From: Hymenobacter sp.
GTDB lineage: Bacteria; Bacteroidota; Bacteroidia; Cytophagales; Hymenobacteraceae
DNA: 14,318 bases
Direction of reading: 5' to 3'
Assembly (NCBI GenBank): GCA_025362615.1
Contig: JANYFQ010000467.1
Span: 1 to 14,318, forward strand
The position numbers were made by a program, and so were the translations under genes. Positions 1-5,671 of the stretch are shown here, in pieces. Every line of letters begins with the position of its first letter. Position 1 is the first letter of the stretch. Under the pieces are notes generated by a model. It saw nothing but the letters and a program-made list of their open reading frames with translations. It did no database searches and was not told the DNA's origin.

Positions 1-303
1 TTTCAACCCCTGAGGTTTACCCAGCCGGGTCGGTCACCCGCCCGCTGGTGCGCTCTTACCGCACCTTTTCACCCTTACCGGAATGGAATGTTGAGTTTTA
101 AATGTTGAGTTTTGAATTGAGAAAATTTAACCCAATATTCAACATTCAAAACTCAACATTCCATTCCGGCGGTTATTTTCTGTGGCACTGCTGTCCTGGC
201 CCGGTTGGCCAGTCCTTCCCGTTAAGAAGCAAGGTGCCCTGTGTTGCCCGGACTTTCCTCCCCGCCCGCATTTGCAGCGGGCGCGGCGGTGAGGTGGCGC
301 GTT
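1..303 (-). ncRNA. rnpB: RNase P RNA, bacterial type A, 5' part (3' end outside the window)
   Basis: Catalytic RNA of ribonuclease P, which removes 5' leaders from tRNA precursors. Reading the minus strand, the universal block GAGGAAAGTCCGGGC lies at about 246-260, after a P3-like hairpin (GCCCGC, loop, GCGGGC at about 264-282). Further on come ACAG-A-AAATAACCGCC before helix P12 and then TAAGGGTGAAAAGGTGCGG and TAAGAGCGCACCAG, which match the E. coli M1 RNA order around P12, P11 and P10. The molecule runs off position 1 near GGTAAACCTCAGGGG, so the 3' third with the closing strands of P4, P2 and P1 is missing. The 5' end is inferred from a TACCTTTG box at 310-317. The distal part of P12 is replaced by a long AT-rich palindrome, listed separately. 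Identification is by motif match and is very secure; the exact 5' end is uncertain by several bases. Confidence 0.95.
78..169. repeat. AT-rich palindromic insert forming helix P12 of RNase P RNA
   Basis: The first 22 bases (78-99) and the last 22 (148-169) are perfect reverse complements. They start CCGGAATGGAATG and contain the unit AATGTTGAGTTTT. A second, imperfect copy of that unit follows on each side (about 100-113 and 136-147), around a central AT-rich loop. In E. coli, P12 is a short GC hairpin at this exact place, between AACCGCC and GGTAAGGGTG. Here the stem is at least 22 bp. Its composition contrasts with the GC-rich RNase P core, which suggests a mobile intergenic repeat entered the tolerant tip of P12 (inference). 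Confidence 0.85.
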
Positions 304-335
304 GCCGCACAAAGGTACGCCAGGCCCCAACTTTG
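302..335 (+). promoter_or_regulatory. Candidate bcp promoter (TTG, 23-nt spacer, CAACTTTG)
   Basis: CAACTTTG at 328-335 matches TAnnTTTG at all positions except the first, with TTG at 302-304 as a possible -33 element. The same box with a similar context (AACTTTGCGSCGSC) occurs upstream of the ECF sigma gene at 6368-6375. It would give a leader of roughly 90 bases before the bcp ATG and overlaps the divergent rnpB promoter. Confidence 0.4.
310..317 (-). promoter_or_regulatory. -7 box of the rnpB promoter (TACCTTTG)
   Basis: The minus strand reads TACCTTTG, a perfect fit to the Bacteroidota -7 consensus TAnnTTTG. It is placed so that transcription would start about 6-8 bases downstream, near 303, where the P1/P2 strand of RNase P RNA begins. 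No convincing TTG -33 element is seen. Confidence 0.6.
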
Positions 336-432
336 CGCCGCCGCTGGCCCGCAGCGCAGTGCTTGCTTTTCATCCGGCAGCAAGCGATGTATCATTATTC
401 CTTCTTCATTCCTCATATTAAGCAAAGCGCCC

Positions 433-882
433 ATGCTTCTCGAACCCGGCCAATCCGCCCCCGATTTTTCTGCCTCCGACCAGTACGGCAATACCGTGAC
501 TTTAAGTGCCTTGCGCGGAAAAAAAGTAGCCCTCTACTTTTACCCGAAAGACGACACGCCCGGTTGCACCGCTCAGGCCTGCAACCTGCGCGACCACCAG
601 GCCGAACTCACCGCCCACAACATCCAAGTCGTCGGGGTGAGCATCGACGGCGAAGCTTCGCACCAGAAATTTGCCCTCAAGTACGACCTGCCCTTCCCGC
701 TGCTACCCGACCCTGACAAAACCATTGCCACGGCCTACGGCGTGTGGCAGGAGAAAAAAAACTACGGCAAAACCTACATGGGCATCGTGCGGACCACGTT
801 TTTGATTGACGAAAACGGCCTCATCGAGCGCATCATCAAGCGCCCCGATACCAAGGAACACGCCGCGCAGTTGCTGAAATAA
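433..882 (+). CDS. bcp: Thioredoxin-dependent thiol peroxidase (Bcp/PrxQ)
   Basis: Peroxiredoxin of the Bcp/PrxQ group, reducing hydrogen peroxide and organic hydroperoxides with thioredoxin as electron donor in the cytoplasm. The 149-residue protein is the usual length. The thioredoxin fold begins with LEPGQSAPDF. The active site YPKDDTPGCTAQAC has the peroxidatic Cys at residue 45 and the resolving Cys at 50, the five-residue spacing of Bcp. The C-terminal half holds GVWQEKKNYGKTYMGIVRTTFLIDENG, typical of this family. The ATG at 433 is chosen because it gives the family N-terminus; the longer reading frame begins inside the rnpB promoter region. No Shine-Dalgarno is visible. The gene is monocistronic, diverging from rnpB and followed by the transketolase promoter. 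Confidence 0.96.
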   Translation: MLLEPGQSAPDFSASDQYGNTVTLSALRGKKVALYFYPKDDTPGCTAQACNLRDHQAELTAHNIQVVGVSIDGEASHQKFALKYDLPFPLLPDPDKTIATAYGVWQEKKNYGKTYMGIVRTTFLIDENGLIERIIKRPDTKEHAAQLLK

Positions 883-923
883 AGGTATCCTTCAACCGTT
901 CCGTCGCCCCAGTTCACACATAC

Positions 924-959
924 AATCTGCGAAATCAAAAAAATCTGCGCTAATCTGCG
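924..959. repeat. Three short AATCTGCG repeats upstream of the transketolase gene
   Basis: AATCTGCG occurs at 924-931, 942-949 and 952-959, separated by A-rich spacers. The last copy runs straight into the TATCTTTG box. This looks like a degenerate dispersed intergenic repeat. A related-looking AT-rich sequence forms the arms at 8063-8113 and 8317-8367. Confidence 0.5.
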
Positions 960-962
960 ATT

Positions 963-970
963 TATCTTTG
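963..970 (+). promoter_or_regulatory. -7 box of the transketolase N-subunit promoter (TATCTTTG)
   Basis: TATCTTTG is a perfect TAnnTTTG match 30 bases before the ATG at 1000, giving a predicted start near 977 and a leader of about 20-25 bases. No clear -33 TTG is present at the expected distance. Confidence 0.55.
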
Positions 971-999
971 ACCCCAATCTGCTCTTCCCTTTTTCGTTT

Positions 1000-1863
1000 A
1001 TGGCCGCTCCCGTCCACCTCAGCACCCCACAACTCCAACAAATGGCCGCCCAAGTGCGCCGCGACATCGTGCGCATGGTTCACGCCGTAAATTCGGGTCA
1101 CCCCGGCGGCTCGCTCGGCTGCACCGACTTACTGGTGGCTCTTTACTTTAGGGTGATGCAGCACACGCCCCAGCCCTTTAGTATGGACGGCGGCGGCGAA
1201 GACTTGTTTTTTCTCTCCAACGGCCACATTTCGCCGGTGTTCTACTCGGTACTGGCGCGTTCGGGTTACTTTGAAGTCAGCGAGTTGGCCACGTTTCGCA
1301 AGCTCAATTCGCGCTTGCAGGGCCACCCCACCACCCACGAGCATTTGCCGGGCATCCGCATTGCTTCCGGCTCGCTGGGCCAGGGCCTGAGCGTGGCTTG
1401 CGGAGCTGCCCAGGCCAAAAAAATGAACGCCGACGACCGCCGCGTTTTCGTGCTCATGGGCGACGGCGAGTTGGAAGAAGGCCAGAACTGGGAGGCTATT
1501 CTCTACGCCGCTCACCACAAAATTGATAATCTCATCGGAATTGTAGACCTTAACGGCCAGCAAATTGACGGCTCCACGGCCGAAGTTGGTGGCCTCGGCA
1601 ACCTGCGGGCCAAATTCGAAGCATTTGGCTGGCACGTTGTGGAGGGCGACGGTAATAATTTCGACACCTTGCTGCCGCTGCTCGATGCAGCCATTGCTGC
1701 TTCGGGCCAGGGCCGACCCGTAATGTTTCTGATGGACACCCAAATGGGTTTCGGTGTCGATTTTATGATGGGCTCGCACAAGTGGCACGGCGTGGCCCCG
1801 AACGACGCGCAACTCGAAACAGCTTTGCAGCAGTTGCTGGTGCAAGAAGCGTCGGATTATTAA
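1000..1863 (+). CDS. Transketolase, N-terminal (thiamine diphosphate-binding) subunit
   Basis: Half of a split transketolase, which moves two-carbon units between sugar phosphates in the non-oxidative pentose phosphate pathway and needs thiamine diphosphate and a divalent metal. At 287 residues it equals only the pyrophosphate-binding domain of the classical enzyme. Visible motifs are SGHPGGSLG (residues 32-40, His34 at the active site), SNGHISP (73-79), SGSLGQGLSVACG (123-135) and the ThDP/metal motif starting GDGELEEGQ at 154 and reaching N in VDLNGQQIDG. The start at 1000 sits just downstream of a TATCTTTG box. The partner subunit is at 3999-4955, 2.1 kb further on, on the same strand. The two are normally expected as neighbours and must assemble to form the active site. 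Exact substrate preference cannot be read from the sequence. Confidence 0.93.
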   Translation: MAAPVHLSTPQLQQMAAQVRRDIVRMVHAVNSGHPGGSLGCTDLLVALYFRVMQHTPQPFSMDGGGEDLFFLSNGHISPVFYSVLARSGYFEVSELATFRKLNSRLQGHPTTHEHLPGIRIASGSLGQGLSVACGAAQAKKMNADDRRVFVLMGDGELEEGQNWEAILYAAHHKIDNLIGIVDLNGQQIDGSTAEVGGLGNLRAKFEAFGWHVVEGDGNNFDTLLPLLDAAIAASGQGRPVMFLMDTQMGFGVDFMMGSHKWHGVAPNDAQLETALQQLLVQEASDY

Positions 1864-1983
1864 TCACTGATTTTTAGGCTGATTTAAAATGATTTCGCTG
1901 GTTATTTTGCTGGCAAATTCATTTTAATTTGGGCGGATTTTTAACTGTTTTTTTGGGTTTGTGAAATTTAATTTATTTTGCTG

Positions 1984-3372
1984 ATGAAATTTCACGGACT
2001 GATTTTGCTGGTTGTTTTAATTAGTTTTTCGGTAAATACCCGCGCCCAAAACGCGCCGGTGGAGAAGCCGAAAGTCACCCGCATTTTATTTTTGCTTGAT
2101 GCTTCCGGCTCGATGATGGCGCCGTGGGAAGGGCAGCCGCGCTGGACGGTGGCGAAGCGGATGTTGAGCAAAATGGTGGATTCGCTCAACACTTACCCTA
2201 ACCTGGAGTTGGGCCTGCGCGTGTACGGCCATCAGCACGACAACTCGGAGAAAAACTGCGAAGATTCGCGCCTCGAAGTGCCGTTTGCGCCCCGTAATGC
2301 GAAGGCTATCAAGGACAAACTCGTCAGCCTCAAGGCGCAGGGCAACACCCCCATCACGTATTCGCTGATGGCCTCGGCGGATGACTTTCCGACCGATAAA
2401 GCCTCGCGTAACGTGCTGCTGCTCGTCACCGACGGCCTCGAATCCTGCAACGCCGACCCTTGCGCGGCTTCGCTGGCTTTGCAGCGCAAGCACGTCTTTC
2501 TCAAGCCCTTCGTCATCGGAATTGGTGCCGAAAAGGACTTCGGTAAGCAGCTCGAATGCCTGGGCCAGTACTACAACGCTGCCGAGGTAAAAACCTTCCG
2601 TACAGTAATGAATGACGTGATTGCCAAGACATTGAGCAAGACGACTGTTGCCATCAATCTCACCGACGAAACCGGCCGCGCCGTCGAAAGCAACGTGAAC
2701 ATGACGTTCATCAACAACGTCACCGACCAGCCCGAATACAACTATGTGCATTACCGCGATGCCCAGGGCAAAGCCGACGTACTCGACATTGACGCCTTGC
2801 AAAGTTATGATTTGGAGATAAACACTGTGCCGCCGGTGCGGCAGCGTAACCTGCCCATCAAGCCCGGCACGGCGAACGTCCTCAACTTCAAAACGCCGCA
2901 GGGCACGCTGTGGCTGCAAAATCCGCAGCTCATGCCCAATCCTTACGGCGTGGTGGGCGCGGTGGTCCGCAACGCGGCGGGCACGGTGGTGTCGTTGCCC
3001 TTTGGCAGCCGGCAGAAGCTGCTGGCGGGCACCTACGAGGTCGAAACCTTGACGCTGCCCCGCACCGTGCGCCGCATCAGCGTCAAGCAAGGGCAGGAGG
3101 TGGCTGTCACTTACGCTTCGCCCGGCACCCTCAATATCACCTCCGATTTGAAGGGCTACGGCTCCCTCTACCGCCTCAACGACGACGAGTCGCAGACCTG
3201 GATTTACGCCCTGCCCGACGGTGGCAGCAGCAAAATAAACCTGCCCATGCAGCCGGGCGCGTACCGCTTGGTATATCGCAGCAAAAATGCTAACGGCAGT
3301 AAATTTACTGATGTGCGAAATTTTAGTATTCGCAGCGGGCAAACGAGTTCAGTGGCGATTTTTGGGAAGTAA
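1984..3372 (+). CDS. Secreted VWA-domain protein of unknown function
   Basis: A 462-residue exported protein. Residues 1-21 form a signal peptide (Lys2, hydrophobic 6-17, cleavage likely after TRA-21). A von Willebrand factor A domain spans about 31-215 with a complete MIDAS metal site: DASGS at 39-43, Thr122 in GNTPITYS and Asp150 in VTDG. The rest (about 225-462) is beta-rich, apparently two or three Ig- or carboxypeptidase-regulatory-like repeats, with no catalytic motif recognised. The order resembles VWA proteins loosely called Ca-activated chloride channel homologues. ATG 1984 is preferred over TTG 1978 because it begins the signal peptide directly. No promoter is evident; the 120-bp spacer before it is very AT-rich. 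It lies between the two transketolase genes, with no obvious functional link. Periplasmic or surface binding is inferred from domain type only. Confidence 0.85.
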   Translation: MKFHGLILLVVLISFSVNTRAQNAPVEKPKVTRILFLLDASGSMMAPWEGQPRWTVAKRMLSKMVDSLNTYPNLELGLRVYGHQHDNSEKNCEDSRLEVPFAPRNAKAIKDKLVSLKAQGNTPITYSLMASADDFPTDKASRNVLLLVTDGLESCNADPCAASLALQRKHVFLKPFVIGIGAEKDFGKQLECLGQYYNAAEVKTFRTVMNDVIAKTLSKTTVAINLTDETGRAVESNVNMTFINNVTDQPEYNYVHYRDAQGKADVLDIDALQSYDLEINTVPPVRQRNLPIKPGTANVLNFKTPQGTLWLQNPQLMPNPYGVVGAVVRNAAGTVVSLPFGSRQKLLAGTYEVETLTLPRTVRRISVKQGQEVAVTYASPGTLNITSDLKGYGSLYRLNDDESQTWIYALPDGGSSKINLPMQPGAYRLVYRSKNANGSKFTDVRNFSIRSGQTSSVAIFGK

Positions 3373-3395
3373 GTTATTAGTCGGGGAGGGCGGTT

Positions 3396-3476
3396 AAAAC
3401 TCCCCTCCTCAGACGAGGAGGGGACGTTTCAGCGAAGCTGAAACTGGGGTGGTTGAAAATCCCAGAACGACTCGCG
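3396..3476. repeat. Left inverted arm of the DUF559 element
   Basis: Two adjacent hairpins. The first has a 10-bp stem TCCCCTCCTC (3401-3410) with GAGGAGGGGA (3415-3424) and loop AGAC. The second has an 8-bp stem GTTTCAGC, loop GAA, GCTGAAAC at about 3426-3444. Then TGGGGTGGTTG and, after an unmatched 8-base stretch, GAACGACTCGCG. Read on the minus strand, the first hairpin is followed by a short TTTT, so it could act as a weak outward terminator. Confidence 0.9.
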
Positions 3477-3507
3477 AAAAGAAAGCAAATCGCACATCTC
3501 CAACTAA

Positions 3508-3868
3508 ATGCCGCAACTCCCTAACCTTCCGCATAAAACCAATCACCTCCGCGCCCTCCGCAATACGCTTACACCCGCCGAAGCTGTACTCTGGACCCAA
3601 CTAAAAAACGCCCAATTATAAAAACCGAAAATTTCGCCGCCAGCATAGCGTGGGCGAATACATCTTGGATTTTTATTGCCCTGCGGAAAAAATAGCCATT
3701 GAATTAGACGGGACCGGACATTTTGATGCAATTGGTGAGGCTCACGATGCAGCACGAACAGCTTATTTATCGCAATTCGGCATTGTGGTTCTGCGGTTTG
3801 AGAATAAATCAGTCTGGTCGGCGCTGGATGGGATTTTATTTGAAATACAGCGTCACTTCAAGCAGTGA
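3508..3868 (+). pseudogene. DUF559 (Vsr-like endonuclease fold) gene with stop and frameshift
   Basis: Small cytosolic proteins of the DUF559 family share the PD-(D/E)XK-type fold of the very-short-patch repair endonuclease; their cellular role is unclear. The first 37 codons read from ATG 3508 and contain LRNTLTPAEAVLW, the family N-terminus, then hit TAA at 3619-3621. The homology resumes in the +1 frame at about 3626 with NRKFRRQHSVGEYILDFYCP, EKIAIELDG, GIVVLRFEN and ends at TGA 3866-3868. The putative active-site acidic residues (Asp in ILDFY, Glu in IELDG) are intact in the second part. The break lies in an A-rich stretch near TATAAAAACC, and both an in-frame stop and a net shift separate the halves, so a single error may not explain it. 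Full length would be about 120 residues, normal for the family. A truncated product from GTG 3650 (72 residues) is possible but unlikely to work. Confidence 0.85.
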
Positions 3869-3900
3869 AGGCTTGTTTGGTAAATGTTCAACGTCAGTCA

Positions 3901-3980
3901 CGCGAGTCGTTCAACGGCCTCAACCACCCCAGTTTCGGCTGCGCCGAAACGTCCCCTCCTCGTCTGAGGAGGGGAGTTTT
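3901..3980. repeat. Right inverted arm of the DUF559 element
   Basis: Inverse copy of the left arm. CGCGAGTCGTTC at 3901-3912 pairs with 3465-3476, and 3921-3980 pairs with 3396-3455 with three differences. The 8-bp hairpin here reads GTTTCGGC, loop, GCCGAAAC (both strands palindromic, about 3932-3950), so the A-T pair of the left arm's stem is a G-C pair here, and the third difference is in the loop. The 10-bp CT/AG hairpin is identical. Confidence 0.9.
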
Positions 3981-3982
3981 TT
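3952..3982 (+). terminator. Intrinsic-terminator-like hairpin at the right end of the element
   Basis: A 10-bp stem (3952-3961 with 3966-3975, loop GTCT) is followed after one G by six T (3977-3982). It points out of the element toward the transketolase C-subunit gene, whose ATG is only 17 bases past the T run. Confidence 0.6.
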
Positions 3983-3998
3983 CGTCCTCTCTCCATCC

Positions 3999-4955
3999 AT
4001 GAAAGATTTCCCTTACACCGAATCAAAAGATACCCGCTCCGGCTTTGGCGCGGGCCTGCACCAACTGGGCAAAACTCATCCTAACGTGGTGGCACTGTGC
4101 GCTGACCTTACTGGCTCGCTTAAAATGGATGCCTTTAAAAAGGACTTCCCGGAGCGGTTTTTTCAAGTGGGCATTGCCGAGGCCAACATGATGGGCGTGG
4201 CGGCGGGCATGACCATTGGCGGCAAAATTCCGTTCACGGGCACGTTTGCTAATTTTAGTACCGGGCGGGTGTACGACCAGATTCGGCAGAGCATTGCGTA
4301 CTCGGGCAAAAACGTGAAAATCTGCGCCTCGCACGCCGGCCTTACGCTGGGCGAGGACGGGGCCACGCACCAGATTCTGGAAGACCTGGGGATGATGAAA
4401 ATGCTGCCCGGCATGGCCGTCATCAATCCCTGCGATTACAACCAGACCAAAGCCGCCACCATCGCCATCGCCGACCACGAAGGACCGGTGTACCTGCGTT
4501 TTGGCCGCCCGGTAGTGCCCAATTTCACGCCTGCCGACCAGCACTTTGTCATCGGCGAAGCGGTGTTGCTCAATGAGGGTACTGACGTGAGCATTTTTGC
4601 CACCGGCCACTTGGTGTGGAAAGCTATTTTGGCGGGCAAGATGTTGGCCGATAAAGGCATCAACGCCGAAATTATCAACATTCACACCATCAAGCCGTTG
4701 GATGCGGCGGCTATTTTGGCTTCGGCCCGCAAAACGGGCTGCGTCGTCACGGCCGAGGAGCACCAGATGAACGGCGGCCTCGGCGACAGCATTGCTCAAC
4801 TCCTGGCCCGGCACGAGCCGCTACCGCTCGAAATGGTGGCCGTGGACGACAGCTTCGGCGAAAGCGCCACCCCCGACGAGCTGATGGAAAAGTACGGCCT
4901 GACGGAAGCGGCCATTGTGAGCGCCGTGGAAAAAGCAATGGCCCGGCGCCGCTGA
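3999..4955 (+). CDS. Transketolase, C-terminal subunit
   Basis: Second half of the split transketolase: the pyrimidine-binding domain plus the C-terminal domain, 318 residues. Visible features are TRSGFGAGL (12-20), CADLTGS (34-40), GIAEANMMGVAAGM (58-71, Glu61 being the conserved acid that activates thiamine diphosphate), GTFANF and HAGLTLGEDGATHQ, the match to the sugar-phosphate loop of transketolases. The C-terminal domain starts near VSIFATGHLVW and ends in an alternating acidic/basic helix. ATG 3999 is chosen because it starts the family N-terminus (MKDFPYTESKDTRSGFG); the open frame continues upstream only through the inverted repeat. There is no Shine-Dalgarno and only 18 bases separate the start from a hairpin-T6 sequence, so the source of its transcript is unclear. 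Its stop overlaps the ATG of the next gene. Confidence 0.93.
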   Translation: MKDFPYTESKDTRSGFGAGLHQLGKTHPNVVALCADLTGSLKMDAFKKDFPERFFQVGIAEANMMGVAAGMTIGGKIPFTGTFANFSTGRVYDQIRQSIAYSGKNVKICASHAGLTLGEDGATHQILEDLGMMKMLPGMAVINPCDYNQTKAATIAIADHEGPVYLRFGRPVVPNFTPADQHFVIGEAVLLNEGTDVSIFATGHLVWKAILAGKMLADKGINAEIINIHTIKPLDAAAILASARKTGCVVTAEEHQMNGGLGDSIAQLLARHEPLPLEMVAVDDSFGESATPDELMEKYGLTEAAIVSAVEKAMARRR

Positions 4956-5671
4956 TGCCGGACCAAACCCCGCCCGCCGCCCGGCTCAACGACCCCGATA
5001 TCCGTCGGCTGCTTTACCCGCAATTAATTGGGGGCGTGTGGATTGACGAGCTGCCCACCGGCGGCACCCGCGCCGATGTCGTCCACATCACCGCTGATTT
5101 CATGCACGGCTACGAGCTGAAAGGCGACGGCGACACGCTGCTGCGGGTGGCCCGGCAGTTGCCCTATTATGGCCGGGCTTTCGATTTCGTGACCTTCGTA
5201 GTAACCGAAAAGCACGTAGCGGCGCTGCTGCCGCTGCTGCCCGCCTGGGTAGGGGTGCAGCAATCTGGCCCGGCCGGGCTGCTGCCCGTGCGCCCGGCCT
5301 GCTACAACGCCACCGTGGAGCGGTCCGCCGTGGCGGCGTTGCTACGACTCGATGAAATTCAGCAGTTTATGTTGGCCCGTGGGCTGGCTGGGGCCAGCAC
5401 CTTGCGCCGCCGCGAGGTGCTCAACTACCTGCGCTACGCCGATGGGGTGCCCCTGGCCAGCTTGGCCCATTACGTGCGCCAACGCCTGACGGCCCGCCTC
5501 GAAGAGCGCCTGCTGGCCCGCGCCGAGCGCAAAACCGAGCGCGACCGCCTGGCCGGACTACGGGCCAAAATCAAAGCCCGACGCGCTAAAACCGGCAAAA
5601 AACCTGGCCCGAAAAAGGACAAAAAAGCCGCTAAAAAAACTAGCTCCAAGCCTTCCCGTCAGCCAGACTAA
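4955..5671 (+). CDS. sce7726-family-like protein, PD-(D/E)XK nuclease candidate with Lys-rich tail
   Basis: A 238-residue protein whose N-terminal two thirds resemble the sce7726 family: NDPDIRRLLYPQL, acidic Glu32, RADVVHI with Asp41, then HGYELKGDGDTLLR with Glu54-Leu55-Lys56, QLPYYGRAFDFVTFVV, and a WVGV strand. The E/D-(E)XK order fits the restriction-endonuclease fold (family knowledge plus inference). No partner methylase is nearby. Residues 155-185 are helical (LRRREVLNYLRYADG) and the last 50 are very rich in Lys, Arg and Ala (KKPGPKKDKKAAKKTS), likely a nucleic-acid-binding tail. ATG 4955 overlaps the transketolase TGA (TGATG), indicating translational coupling. Its TAA overlaps the stop codon of the converging gene. 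No substrate can be named. Confidence 0.7.
   Translation: MPDQTPPAARLNDPDIRRLLYPQLIGGVWIDELPTGGTRADVVHITADFMHGYELKGDGDTLLRVARQLPYYGRAFDFVTFVVTEKHVAALLPLLPAWVGVQQSGPAGLLPVRPACYNATVERSAVAALLRLDEIQQFMLARGLAGASTLRRREVLNYLRYADGVPLASLAHYVRQRLTARLEERLLARAERKTERDRLAGLRAKIKARRAKTGKKPGPKKDKKAAKKTSSKPSRQPD

Larger units (their letters stand above)
3396..3980. mobile_element. Putative 585-bp mobile element: inverted hairpin arms around a DUF559 gene
   Basis: The outer 60 bases at each end are inverted repeats with 57 of 60 matching, and a further inner block GAACGACTCGCG (3465-3476; inverse at 3901-3912) extends each arm to about 80 bases. Between the arms is one gene only, a degenerate DUF559 endonuclease-like gene. 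Each arm folds into two hairpins. No transposase, no terminal dinucleotide rule and no clear target duplication were found. The unit separates the VWA gene from the transketolase C-subunit gene, ending 18 bases before its ATG. That it moves as a unit is inferred from structure. Confidence 0.6.

Noticed and set aside
102..716. A 204-residue frame covering rnpB, its promoter and the start of bcp
   Set aside because: It overlaps a clear structural RNA and reads bcp out of frame.
1971..1983. TTATTTTG at 1973-1980 as promoter of the VWA gene
   Set aside because: It mismatches the box at a key position and lies three bases before the ATG, too close to serve this start.
2086..3342. A 418-residue open frame antisense to the VWA gene
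   Set aside because: The plus strand has a signal peptide and a full MIDAS motif; the antisense product is low-complexity (His/Arg/Val/Ala-rich) with no domain, as expected from GC-rich third positions.
3396..3980. Classical insertion sequence or integron cassette
   Set aside because: No transposase, integrase or attC-type site; the arms are hairpin-rich and no target duplication is visible at the ends.
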